Below, piece by piece: positions 35,504 to 44,221 of a stretch of DNA of 64,000 nucleotides. The notes beneath the pieces were generated by a model. That model was given only the letters and a program-made list of their open reading frames with translations. It searched no databases and was not told the DNA's origin. Position 1 is the first letter of the stretch. Each line of letters starts with the position of its first letter. The position numbers and the translations under genes are program-made. Source of the stretch: Pseudomonas sp. B21-040 (GTDB lineage: Bacteria; Pseudomonadota; Gammaproteobacteria; Pseudomonadales; Pseudomonadaceae); the NCBI RefSeq assembly GCF_024748695.1, contig NZ_CP087176.1, positions 1,481,501 through 1,545,500 of the forward strand, in the 5' to 3' direction.

Positions 35504-36049
35504 TCACGATACAAGGTGCTCCAATGTTTTGACAAGCCGGCCTTCTGTGTCGAAGTCAAAGCCAAGCTCCTGATAAATTGATACCGCACCTTCCTGAGGC
35601 TCCTGAACTTCGAGGAATCGGCTGCCGATGATTTTTGCGTAGTGTTCAATGGCAATCATCGACAGTGTCGCCACGCGATTTTTCAATGGATGTGCTTCCT
35701 TTGGACGCCCCTCCAGTCGCACGATGCGGATTCGCAACCGACTTTTGTTTGGATTCGCGAAGCACATTCCACAGAGTTCGTCCTCGAACCAGATGGCAAT
35801 ATCCAGAGCCAATGGCTCTCGAGCTTTCCATCCAACAACGTCGCCCCACGAAAAATGTGGATGTTCCCAATGCTCGAAAGCACCCAGTGCCTGCGCGTTG
35901 ATCGCTTCGAAGCGCACCCTGGATAAATCGAGGGCGGTTGGGCCGGCTAGTTCCAGTTCATGTTGAAGCTGGGAAGTACTAGCGGCAGCCAGCTTTCGAG
36001 CCCTTGATTTATACAACTGATACCGCAGACACGTCCGTTCCCTTGGCAT
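35504..36049 (-). CDS. GNAT-like acetyltransferase protein
   Basis: A 181-aa protein. The C-terminal half fits a GNAT fold: AHPLKNRVATLSMIAIEHYAKIIGSRFLEVQEPQEGAVSIYQELGFDFD, where the last part is the beta5-alpha4 motif found in N-acetyltransferases. The canonical Q/RxxGxG/A acetyl-CoA loop is weak (RLEGRPKEAHPLKGR-type region). The N-terminal region (LQHELELAGPTALDLSRVRFEAINAQALGAFEHWEHPHFSW) is not recognised. Codon use is visibly less GC-rich than neighbours, consistent with acquisition. The substrate is unknown. Confidence 0.65.
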   Translation of the reverse strand: MPRERTCLRYQLYKSRARKLAAASTSQLQHELELAGPTALDLSRVRFEAINAQALGAFEHWEHPHFSWGDVVGWKAREPLALDIAIWFEDELCGMCFANPNKSRLRIRIVRLEGRPKEAHPLKNRVATLSMIAIEHYAKIIGSRFLEVQEPQEGAVSIYQELGFDFDTEGRLVKTLEHLVS

Positions 36050-36495
36050 GTGATCTCTTGCATTCCCTGTCCTCCCAACGCGGGCGATTCCCTTTCACTC
36101 AGAGTAAGCAGCACTTCTCCGGCTGTCGTTACTGGCCCTTTGTCCAGGTCATTGCAATCTATGTCAGTCGCTGGTTATAGTCGGCGCACGGTGATTTCCA
36201 GCCCACCGTCAACCTCATCAAAAAAGATCAGCCCATGCCTGCATCCCACATCAACGCGGTAGTCGATTCAGCGGTCAACGCTGTCGTGGTGCCGTGCGGG
36301 AATCAGCAGCCTGTGCAGATCAGTCATTACCCCCCACCTGTCAGTAACACACCGGTGTGTGCAGTCGTATCGCCGCCGGGTGTTGGCATTTCGGGCTGAT
36401 CAGCGTCTCTTTGCTGTTCCCCTGTGCCCCCAGAAAAAACAACTGAATTTCAGCTTCGGCTGAGTTGGCTTTTTGCCTGACTACAGGTGGTTTTC
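36050..36495. other. Gap between GNAT unit and EamA gene, with a possible remnant
   Basis: 446 bp with one protein-like stretch (36181-36399) and one hairpin (36440-36474, stem parts CAGC-TTCG-GCTG then CTTTTT). The hairpin may be a weak terminator or leader element before the EamA gene. I see no RNA gene here. Confidence 0.5.
36235..36399 (+). CDS. Possible 54-aa protein or gene remnant
   Basis: From ATG 36235 the frame encodes INAVVDSAVNAVVVPCGNQQ and then a Pro/Val-rich end with two cysteines (PVCAVVSPPGVG). The same frame is open from 36181 after a TAG and reads HGDFQPTVNLIKKDQP before the ATG, so this looks like the end of a longer, truncated gene. No clear ribosome-binding site precedes the ATG. 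Real expression is doubtful. Confidence 0.35.
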   Translation: MPASHINAVVDSAVNAVVVPCGNQQPVQISHYPPPVSNTPVCAVVSPPGVGISG

Positions 36496-37359
36496 ATGTT
36501 TGTCCTTTCGAAAAAAACCGCGCTCGCGGCGGCGTCCACGAGCCTGTTCGTCCTGCTGTGGAGCAGTGGGGCGATCTTCTCCAAATGGGGCCTGGCCCAC
36601 GCGTCACCGTTTGCCTTTCTGTTGTTTCGCTTCGTGATTGCCTTGTGCGGTCTGGTGTTGCTGGTGCCGTTGCTCAAGCTGAAGTTGCCCAAGGGCGGTA
36701 AGCCGATGCTGTATGCGATGGCCACGGGCATGGTGTTGCTGGGGGCTTATCAGATTTTCTATCTGCTGGCCCTGGACCTGAAAGTCACGCCGGGTGTGAT
36801 GGCGACCATCATGGGTGTACAGCCCATTCTGACGGTGGTCATCATGGAGCGTCAGCGCTCCATCAGCCGGATGTTCGGTCTGGCATTGGGCCTGACCGGA
36901 TTGATCATGGTGGTGTATCAGGGCATCGGTCTGGCCGGCATGTCACTGGCCGGCATGCTCTACGGTTTGCTGGCGCTGGCGAGCATGACGTTCGGCTCGA
37001 TCATGCAGAAGCGCATCACCGACAATCCTCTGGGCACTTTGCCGGTGCAGTACCTGGCGGGGCTGTTGCTGTGCGGGATCTTCGTACCGTTCCAGCCGTT
37101 TCATTTCGAACAGAGCACAGGTTTTATCGTGCCGGTGTTGTGGATGGGGCTGGTGGTGTCGGTGCTGGCGACGTTGCTGCTGTATCGCCTGATCGCCCGG
37201 GGCAATCTGGTGAATGTCACCAGTCTGTTTTACCTGGTGCCGGCGGTAACGGCGGTGATGGACTATCTGATTTTCGGCAACAGGCTGGCGGCGTTGAGCC
37301 TGCTGGGCATGCTGCTGATCATCGTCGGCTTGGTGTTTGTGTTCCGTAAGACAGCGTAA
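36496..37359 (+). CDS. EamA/DMT family transporter
   Basis: A 287-aa protein with ten hydrophobic segments arranged as two EamA repeats (about 5-135 and 148-285): FVLLWSSGAIFSKWGL and the second half GMLYGLLALASMTFGSIMQKR. ATG 36496 has AGGTGG close upstream. DMT exporters of this type often export amino acids or metabolites; the substrate is unknown. A strong terminator follows directly. Confidence 0.88.
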   Translation: MFVLSKKTALAAASTSLFVLLWSSGAIFSKWGLAHASPFAFLLFRFVIALCGLVLLVPLLKLKLPKGGKPMLYAMATGMVLLGAYQIFYLLALDLKVTPGVMATIMGVQPILTVVIMERQRSISRMFGLALGLTGLIMVVYQGIGLAGMSLAGMLYGLLALASMTFGSIMQKRITDNPLGTLPVQYLAGLLLCGIFVPFQPFHFEQSTGFIVPVLWMGLVVSVLATLLLYRLIARGNLVNVTSLFYLVPAVTAVMDYLIFGNRLAALSLLGMLLIIVGLVFVFRKTA

Positions 37360-37368
37360 ACACCCAAA

Positions 37369-37397
37369 GGCCCGGAGCATTGGCTCCGGGTCTTTTT
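37369..37397 (+). terminator. Terminator after the EamA gene
   Basis: Stem CCCGGAGC / GCTCCGGG with loop ATTG (37371-37390) and a run of T at 37392-37396. It overlaps the 3' end of the convergent LysR gene and serves the EamA transcript. Confidence 0.9.
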
Positions 37398-38337
37398 ATT
37401 TGGCCAGCGCATGCTCGGCCCGTACCGAATTCATGAACGCCTGCATCGCCGATGATTGAATGCGATGGCGGCGGGTGATGAGCCCGTAGGGTGGCAGCCG
37501 CGCTTCGAACTTGATCGGCAGTATGGCGAGCAGATCACGACCGGGATAATCCTCAACCACCGACACCGGTGTGACGCCGAGCATGTCGGTTTGCTGGACC
37601 AGGGAGAGCAAGGTCATGATCGACGTGGTTTCGACGATGCTGCTGGGGATATCGACCCGCGCGTTGTGAAACACCTGATTGATGATGGCGCGCATCGGGC
37701 TGGGATGCTGTTGCAGTACCCAGGTCATGTGCTGCAGCTCCGCCCAGCTCAGTTGTTTTTCCTGCGCCAGTGGGTTTTTCGCGCCGGCGATCACGCACAA
37801 CGCTTCTTCACCGAGGCTGTCAAACAGCAACTCTTCGGCGCGTGCACCGGCCGGAATCCGCCCCAGCACGATATCCAGTTGATCCTGCAAAAGCGCCTGG
37901 ACCAACACGTCGCTGGTATCGACCTGGATGCTCATGGACAGTCGGGGATGGCTTTGTTTCAGCGTGGCGATGGTGCGAGTCAACAGCCCCGACGCCAGTG
38001 CCGGAATCGCACCGACCGCGACTCGCCCCAGGTTGCCGGATTCCAGTGCCACCAGTTCTTCACGCATGCCGCTGAGTTCGGCAAACACCATGCGCGCGTA
38101 GTAAATAACGGTTTCCCCGAACGCGGTAGAGCGCATGCCCCGTGGCAGGCGTTCGAACAGTTCGACACCGAGCAAGTCCTCGGCTTCGTGGAGCATCTTG
38201 GTCGCGGCCGGTTGAGTCATGCCGATATGGTCGGCCGCGCGGCGCAACGAGCCGAACTCCTGCAACGCCAGCATCAACCGCAGTTGGCGCAGGCGCAGGC
38301 GACTGTGGATCACATTGGCAGCAGGAATTCGGGTCAT
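37396..38337 (-). CDS. LysR family regulator downstream of tctABC
   Basis: A 313-aa LysR protein: HTH region LRQLRLMLALQEFGSLRRAADHIGMTQPAATKMLHE and an effector domain (GRVAVGAIPALASGLLTRTI). The N-terminal HSRLRLRQLRLM pattern is that of GbpR/CbbR-like regulators of sugar or acid catabolism. It lies 70 bp after tctA and in the same direction, so it is probably co-transcribed with tctCBA. A longer start at 38400 cannot be excluded. Confidence 0.88.
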   Translation of the reverse strand: MTRIPAANVIHSRLRLRQLRLMLALQEFGSLRRAADHIGMTQPAATKMLHEAEDLLGVELFERLPRGMRSTAFGETVIYYARMVFAELSGMREELVALESGNLGRVAVGAIPALASGLLTRTIATLKQSHPRLSMSIQVDTSDVLVQALLQDQLDIVLGRIPAGARAEELLFDSLGEEALCVIAGAKNPLAQEKQLSWAELQHMTWVLQQHPSPMRAIINQVFHNARVDIPSSIVETTSIMTLLSLVQQTDMLGVTPVSVVEDYPGRDLLAILPIKFEARLPPYGLITRRHRIQSSAMQAFMNSVRAEHALAK

Positions 38338-38407
38338 GGGCCGTGGCTCGCTGGGAAGTCTGCGGCAAGCCTGCCAACAAATGTCAGGCGTTGCCAGCAT
38401 TGCCGTG

Positions 38408-39937
38408 TCACAGCACCGATTTGGGTTTGGCGACGTGGGATTTGCGCAGGCCCATCAGGCCGCCCAGCGCCTTGGAAATCAGTGGCCAGAACAGCATCAG
38501 CAACGCCGCCGTGGTCAGGCTACCCACTAGCGGGTTGGACCAGAAGATCCCCAAATGGCCATCGGAAAACAGCATCGACTGACGGAACGCATCTTCAGCC
38601 TTGTCCCCCAACACGGCGGCGAGTACCAGTGGCGCAATCGGATAACCGAGTTTCTTGAACAGATAACCCAGCGCGCCAAAGCCCAGCATCAGCACCACGT
38701 CGAAGAACGAGTTGTGTACCGAGTAGGCACCGATGGCGCAGACCATGATGATGATCGGCGCAATGATCGAAAACGGAATCCGCAGGATCGAGGCAAACAG
38801 CGGCACGGTGGCCAACACCACGATCAGGCTGACCACGTTGCCCAGGTACATGCTGGCGATCAGGCCCCAGACAAAATCATGCTGTTCGACGAACAGCGTC
38901 GGGCCAGGGTGCAGGCCCCAGATCATCAAGCCGCCGAGCATCACCGCTGCCGTGGCCGAGCCGGGAATGCCCAGGGTCAGCATCGGCAGCAGGGCGCTGG
39001 TGCCCGCCGCGTGGTCGGCGGTTTCCGGAGCGATCACGCCTTCGAGTTCACCTTTGCCGAAATTCTCGCGGTTCTTCGAGAATCGCCGCGCCAGGCTGTA
39101 GCTCATGAACGACGCAGCAGTCGGGCCGCCGGGGGTGATGCCCATCCAGCAACCGACCAGCGTGCTGCGCACAATCGTCCACCAGTAGCGCGGCAGCTTT
39201 GCCCAGGTGCGCAGAATCACCATCGGCGTGATGCGCGCATGCTCGCCGCGAAACACCAGGCCTTCCTCGACGGTGCAGAGGATTTCACCAATACCGAACA
39301 GACCGATCACCGCCACTTCGAAACTGATGCCCGTCATCAAGATTGGCTGGTCGAAGGTCAGGCGCAGGTTGCCGGACACCGTGTCCATGCCGACCGCCGC
39401 CATGGCAAAACCGATCATCATCGCGACCACGGTTTTCAGCGGCGGGTTCTTGCTCATGCCGATGAAGGTACAGAACGCCAACAGGTACACCGCGAAGAAC
39501 TCCGGCGAGCTGAACGACATGGCGAACGCGGCAATCCTGGTCGACAGGAATGTCAGCAGCAACACCCCGGCCAATGCGCCAATCAGCGCGGAACTGAATG
39601 CGGCAGTCAGGGCTTCGGCGGCGCGGCCTTCACGGGCCATAGGGTAACCGTCGAACGTCGTCGCCACCGATGAGGGCTCACCGGGAATGTTGAACAGGAT
39701 CGAAGTGATCGAGCCGCCGAACAGCGCGCCCCAATACATGCACGACAGCAGAATGATCGCCGACACCGGCGACATGGTGAACGTCAGCGGCAGCAGCAAC
39801 GCCACGCCATTGGGGGCGCCGAGGCCGGGCAACACGCCGACCAGAATGCCCAGCAGTACGCCGATCACCATCAGGCCGATGTGGCCCGGGGTCAGGATCA
39901 GGTTCATGCCTTGCAGCAGGGAATCGAACTCGCTCAT
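38408..39937 (-). CDS. tctA: Tripartite tricarboxylate transporter large permease
   Basis: A 509-aa permease with about 12 hydrophobic segments. It shows the TctA signatures GVLPGLGAPNGVALLLPLTF near the N-terminus and GITPGGPTAASFMSY with HAAGTSALLPMLTLGIPGSATAAV in the middle. Start 39937 overlaps the tctB stop. Together with TctB and TctC it takes up a carboxylated substrate, probably a sugar acid by context. Confidence 0.94.
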   Translation of the reverse strand: MSEFDSLLQGMNLILTPGHIGLMVIGVLLGILVGVLPGLGAPNGVALLLPLTFTMSPVSAIILLSCMYWGALFGGSITSILFNIPGEPSSVATTFDGYPMAREGRAAEALTAAFSSALIGALAGVLLLTFLSTRIAAFAMSFSSPEFFAVYLLAFCTFIGMSKNPPLKTVVAMMIGFAMAAVGMDTVSGNLRLTFDQPILMTGISFEVAVIGLFGIGEILCTVEEGLVFRGEHARITPMVILRTWAKLPRYWWTIVRSTLVGCWMGITPGGPTAASFMSYSLARRFSKNRENFGKGELEGVIAPETADHAAGTSALLPMLTLGIPGSATAAVMLGGLMIWGLHPGPTLFVEQHDFVWGLIASMYLGNVVSLIVVLATVPLFASILRIPFSIIAPIIIMVCAIGAYSVHNSFFDVVLMLGFGALGYLFKKLGYPIAPLVLAAVLGDKAEDAFRQSMLFSDGHLGIFWSNPLVGSLTTAALLMLFWPLISKALGGLMGLRKSHVAKPKSVL

Positions 39938-40467
39938 TTGAAATTTCTCCCGGCCAGGGCAATCCAGTCGCCCATCGGGCCGGCATCCAGCGGGACCTTG
40001 AACCACAGCGCGAAAATCAGGTAGCTGGCGAGCACCGCGCCCAGTGACACCGTGCCGATCATCAGTTTGCCGTACGGTTTGACGCGGACCTTGTCACGCC
40101 ACATGAACCAGGCAATGAAACAGGCCGAGGCCACGTAGATGCCAGTGAACGGCATGGCAGCGACGAACAGCGCAATCGGGATGAACACCGACAACACTTG
40201 CTTGAACGCGCTGCGGCTGACGAACGAAACGCTCAGGGCTTGCCAGCGCACCACGGTCAACACGCCGTTGCCGACACTGGCGGCGCTCAACAGCAGGCCA
40301 ATGTAAAAGGGGAAGTAACCCGGCTCAGGGCCGGAATCGCCCCAGCCGATACCTTGTTCGACGCTGCCAAACATCACCACCGCGCCGATCAGCGTGGTGA
40401 AGAGTGTCAGGCCGAGCTCGACCCAGCGGGTGCCGACCAGCGCCGGTGAATCCGAATTTTGGGACAT
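39934..40467 (-). CDS. tctB: Tripartite tricarboxylate transporter small permease
   Basis: A 177-aa protein with four hydrophobic segments (LGLTLFTTLIGAVVMFGSV, FYIGLLLSAASVGNGVL, FIPIALFVAAMPFTGIYVASACFIAWFM, AVLASYLIFALWF). Together with its position between tctC and tctA this identifies TctB, although the sequence itself is poorly conserved. The stop overlaps the tctA ATG. Confidence 0.9.
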   Translation of the reverse strand: MSQNSDSPALVGTRWVELGLTLFTTLIGAVVMFGSVEQGIGWGDSGPEPGYFPFYIGLLLSAASVGNGVLTVVRWQALSVSFVSRSAFKQVLSVFIPIALFVAAMPFTGIYVASACFIAWFMWRDKVRVKPYGKLMIGTVSLGAVLASYLIFALWFKVPLDAGPMGDWIALAGRNFK

Positions 40468-40487
40468 GAAAACACCTCCAGCAGATG

Positions 40488-40513
40488 ACGGCCGTGCGCG
40501 TGCGGACGGCCGT
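40488..40513. repeat. Hairpin between tctC and tctB
   Basis: ACGGCCGT at 40488-40495 and again at 40506-40513; each is a palindrome and the two can pair with a 10-base loop. It lies between the binding-protein gene and tctB. Such intercistronic hairpins often stabilise the abundant binding-protein mRNA, which is inference here. Confidence 0.6.
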
Positions 40514-40520
40514 TGGCGAC

Positions 40521-41537
40521 TCAGTTTTTCAGCCAGCCGGCTTCTTTAAACACCGGGGTCACGCGGGCGGTGTCCTTCTCAATGTAGGCGGTCAGTGGCT
40601 CACCTTCGAGGAAGGTCGGTACCAGCGCGTTCTGCTTCACGTACGCCTTGAACTCCGGCGTCTCGGTGACTTTGCGCATCAGCTCAACATAGAACGCGCG
40701 CTGTTCGGCAGTGACGTCGCCCGGCATGAACACGGTGCGCGGGAAGCGGTACTGATCGATGCCCAGGCCTTCTTCGTGACAGGTCGGCACGTCGGCCCAG
40801 GATTTGTCACCGGCAACTTTCTCGGTGTAGTTCATGCGCTCTTTACTGAAGACACACAGCGGCTCGACCTGGTCGCCGCGCCATTGGCTGATGCTTTCGC
40901 TGGGATTGTTGACGTTGGCGGCGATGTGTTTGCCGGCCAGTTGGGTCGCGGCTTCACTGCCGCTCTTGAACGGGATGTAGACGAGTTTGGCGTCGTTGGT
41001 CTGGTTCAGCAGCAGGGTCAGGGTCTGGTCGACATCCTTGGACTGGCTGCCGCCCATGCGCAGGTTCGACGGGTCGGCCTTGACCGCGGCGTAGAAGCCC
41101 TTGGCGTCCTTCCAGGGGGCGTCTTTGTAACTCCAGAGAATGAAGTCATCTTCGGCCACGGCGGCGACGGGCGTCAGTTCCTGCCATTGGTAACCGAGCT
41201 TGGACACCAGCGGCAACAGGTAGATGTTGTTGGTGCCGATCACCAGTTTTTCCGGGTCGCCCTTGTTCATTTTCAGGTCGAGAAAGGCTTCGGCACCATT
41301 GCCACCGCCCTTGTTCAGGACGATGGTATTCACATCGAGAAACTTGTGGGTGGTGATGATCGACTGGATCAGGCGACCGAGTTGGTCAGTGCCGCCGCCG
41401 GGACCACCCGCGACGACGATTTCGACGTTTTTGTCCGGCTGCCAGGCAGCGTTGGCGAGAGCGGGAAGGGCGCCTGCGGCGATCAGTGTGCAGCCGAGAA
41501 ACAAACGGGAGGTGCGACGGACGAATGCATTTCGCAT
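40521..41537 (-). CDS. tctC: Tripartite tricarboxylate transporter substrate-binding protein
   Basis: A 338-aa periplasmic binding protein (TctC/Bug family). The signal peptide is MRNAFVRRTSRLFLGCTLIA followed by a cleavage region ALANA. The mature part has VEIVVAGGPGGGTDQLGR, the glycine-rich substrate loop, and VLNKGGGNGAEAFL. It is the first gene of the tctCBA unit. The ligand is not known. Confidence 0.93.
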   Translation of the reverse strand: MRNAFVRRTSRLFLGCTLIAAGALPALANAAWQPDKNVEIVVAGGPGGGTDQLGRLIQSIITTHKFLDVNTIVLNKGGGNGAEAFLDLKMNKGDPEKLVIGTNNIYLLPLVSKLGYQWQELTPVAAVAEDDFILWSYKDAPWKDAKGFYAAVKADPSNLRMGGSQSKDVDQTLTLLLNQTNDAKLVYIPFKSGSEAATQLAGKHIAANVNNPSESISQWRGDQVEPLCVFSKERMNYTEKVAGDKSWADVPTCHEEGLGIDQYRFPRTVFMPGDVTAEQRAFYVELMRKVTETPEFKAYVKQNALVPTFLEGEPLTAYIEKDTARVTPVFKEAGWLKN

Positions 41538-41917
41538 GATGGAAGGGCCTCGTTTTTGTAGTTGTTATGAGTGGCTTGTCGATGCTCGATTGCTGCAAGC
41601 CTGGCCTGAGTGTGTGAAGCCTCAGGGCCCGCGTCTAGTCAAAACAATACATACACCGATAGCCTGGGGTTATAGGTCTGGGCAGTGAAAGTGGCAGCTG
41701 AGGCGCCAGGCTGTGCGCCAGAGCGGTTTTCGAGGAAAGCCGAAAGGGCCGCTGCCCGTTGAAAGCTGCCTGAAAGCAGGGCATGCCATAACTCGTGGCT
41801 ATCGCCTGATTTCAAGTTTTGATTAGACGGTTATCACTGAGCCTTCGATAGTGCTCACCAACGCCGCCACGCAGCGGCATGTCGTCACCACAAGAATAAT
41901 AAATCGAGGTACGCACC
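41538..41917. other. Divergent promoter region, tctCBA and MFS operon
   Basis: 380 bp without a gene. It should carry the promoters of both divergent units and regulator sites. I note GGTTATCAC at 41829-41837, near the MFS gene; a similar GGTTATCGC occurs upstream of the dehydratase gene (45415-45423). No confident -35/-10 pair is named. Confidence 0.5.
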
Positions 41918-43272
41918 ATGGCTCGTCCCAGTGCTTCCCTGCATCTGCACAACTCTGGTGTTCAATCAGCAGGTGTTCAATCAACGGCAGCGGCTGTCCC
42001 GCTCTCCGGTGCGAGCAAAGCCAGCAGCGTACGCTGGCGGATCTTTGCGATCATCTTTGCGTTGACCATGATCAACCTGATCGACCGGGTGTCGCTGTCC
42101 ATTGCGATGCCGACCATTGCCCATGAGTTTTCCCTGTCGCCGAGCCTGCAAGGGCTGATCCTCAGCAGCTTTTTCTGGGCGTATGCGCTGTTGCAGATTC
42201 CCGGCGGCTGGCTGATCGACCGTTTCGGCCCGCACCGGGTTATCAGTTGGTCCACCGGTTTGTGGGGCACGTTTCAGGTGCTGGCGGCGTTTGCCACGGG
42301 CGGCTTGTCATTGTTGTTTGCCCGGGTGGCGCTGGGCGCCGCCGAAGCGCCTCTGTTTCCTTCGGGTGGCAAACTGATTTCCCTGTGGCTGGCGCCGAGT
42401 GAGCGCAGTCGCGGCGCGGTGTTGATGGACAGTGGCAGCCCGTTGGGCGTGGCCGTGGGTGGTTTGATCATTGCCTACCTGATTGCTTCGCTGGACTCGT
42501 GGCGCCTGGCCTTCGTGATTGCCGGCATCGCCACTCTGGTGCTGGCCTGGCTGGCGCGGCGTTATCTGCGCGATGACCCGGCCACGCATCCACAAGTGAA
42601 TGCCCTGGAGCTGGAGAAGATCAACGCCGGACGCGCCACGCCGGCTGCCGAAGCCGCCCGTGCGCCGGTCAAGGGCCTGGGCATCGCGGCCCGTTCACTG
42701 ACGGGGCTGCTGATCGGTCGCGCCAGTTGGGCGATGGTCTATTTCGGCTTGCTGACCTGGGGCCCGAGTTACCTGGCGCAGGCTCGCGGCTTCGATATCA
42801 AGGGCATTGGCGCGGCGACGTTCGTGATTTTCATCTGCGGTGCGTTGGGGTCGTTGACCGGTGGTTTCCTCTGCGACGGTCTGATTCGCAAAGGTGTGAG
42901 CCGCGGTGTGGCGGTCAAGAGTCTGCTGGCGTTTTCCGGTGTCGTGGCGTTGGGAGCGTTCCTGTTGCTGCCGACCCTGAGCGATCCTTTTGCCGCCGTG
43001 GCGTTGCTGGCCATGACGGCGTTTTTCCTGATGTGGGGCAGTCTTTACTGGAGCTTTCCGGCATTGCTGGCAGCCCGGCCAGGGTCGGTTTGATCGGCGG
43101 CGTGATGAACATGGCCGGCAGCACGGGCGGTATCGCGGTGCCGATTCTGGTGGGCGTCATTGTGCAAATGGCCGGCGGTTTCGCGCCGGTGCTGGGGTTC
43201 TTTGCAGCGTGCTCGGCGGTCTTCGTGTTGGCCACATTGTTTATCAGCCTGGATGAGGTGCGTCATGACTAA
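41918..43272 (+). pseudogene. MFS transporter (anion:cation symporter type), frameshifted
   Basis: Reads as one 12-TM MFS protein of the ACS branch: DRVSLSIAMPTIAHEFSLSP and the ALGAAEAPLFPSGGKL region. The first frame ends at 43093 with an abnormal tail (ALLAARPGSV). The natural continuation (ARVGLIGGVMNMAGSTGG... VLATLFISLDEVRHD) is in another frame to 43272. The break is at CCC 43074-43076; one extra C would give AAPARVGLIGG. Either a real one-base deletion or a sequencing error. Uptake of a sugar acid is likely from context. Confidence 0.75.
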
Positions 43273-44221
43273 GGTGTGGGACGGCCCGATCGTAGACGCG
43301 CATCACCATTTCTGGGACCCGGCGATCAATGACCATCCTTGGTTGGCGCCTGAGGCCAACATCCCATTTCGCTACGGTGATTACAGCGCGATCAAGCGTC
43401 GCTATTTTCCCGATGACTACTTCGCCGATGCCGGTGCCCATAACGTCGTGCAAACGGTGTATGTCGAGACCGAATGGAACCCGCAAGACCCGATTGGCGA
43501 AACCCGTTTCATCGAGGGACTGGCCGCTCGCTATGGCGTGCCGAACGCGATCGTCGCACAAGCCTGGCTCGACCATCCGGACGCCATCGCAGTGCTGACC
43601 GAGCAAGCGAATTTCAAGTGCGTGCGCAGCGTGCGCCACAAACCCGGCGGCCCGATCGCGCCGGAGCAGGTTGGGCACATGCGTAGCTTGATGAGTGACG
43701 AACACTGGCGCCGCAGTTACGCCGCGCTTGAAGGCCTGGGCCTGCATTTCGACCTGCAGACGCCTTGGTGGAATCTGCACGAAGCCGAACGCCTGGCCCG
43801 GGACTTTCCCGGTATCACGCTGATTCTCAATCATGCCGGATTACCCAACGACCGCAGTGCCGAAGGCCTGGCCGGTTGGCGCCTGGCGATGGCGCGGCTG
43901 GCGCAGTGGCCGAATGTGCGGGTGAAGATTTCCGGCCTGGGCCAGGGCGGTCAGCGTTGGCGTGCCAAGGACAACGCCTGGATCGTGCGCGAAGTCATAG
44001 CGATGTTCGGCTGCGACCGCGCGATGTTCGCCAGCAACTTCCCCGTGGACAGCCTGTGCGGCTCGTTCGACGACATCTATAGCGGTTTCAAATCCATCGT
44101 TGCCGATTTTCCGAGTGCCGATCAGCAACGTCTTTTCTACAGCAATGCGCAGCAGGTTTATCGCTGCGAGCCTTGCGCCATTGATCGGACATGGCCCGAA
44201 CCCTTGAGGAGTGAAGCATGA
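43265..44221 (+). CDS. COG3618-type amidohydrolase (sugar lactonase-like)
   Basis: A 318-aa TIM-barrel amidohydrolase: VDAHHHFWDPAINDHPWL at the N-terminus (metal HxH), then ILNHAGLPNDRS, KISGLGQGG and MFASNFPVDS. This is the COG3618 group that includes L-fucono- and L-rhamnono-lactonases and 2-pyrone-4,6-dicarboxylate hydrolase. A lactonase step feeding the downstream dehydratase would fit. It overlaps the MFS stop by 8 bp and its own stop overlaps the next start, so it is coupled. Confidence 0.85.
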   Translation: MTKVWDGPIVDAHHHFWDPAINDHPWLAPEANIPFRYGDYSAIKRRYFPDDYFADAGAHNVVQTVYVETEWNPQDPIGETRFIEGLAARYGVPNAIVAQAWLDHPDAIAVLTEQANFKCVRSVRHKPGGPIAPEQVGHMRSLMSDEHWRRSYAALEGLGLHFDLQTPWWNLHEAERLARDFPGITLILNHAGLPNDRSAEGLAGWRLAMARLAQWPNVRVKISGLGQGGQRWRAKDNAWIVREVIAMFGCDRAMFASNFPVDSLCGSFDDIYSGFKSIVADFPSADQQRLFYSNAQQVYRCEPCAIDRTWPEPLRSEA

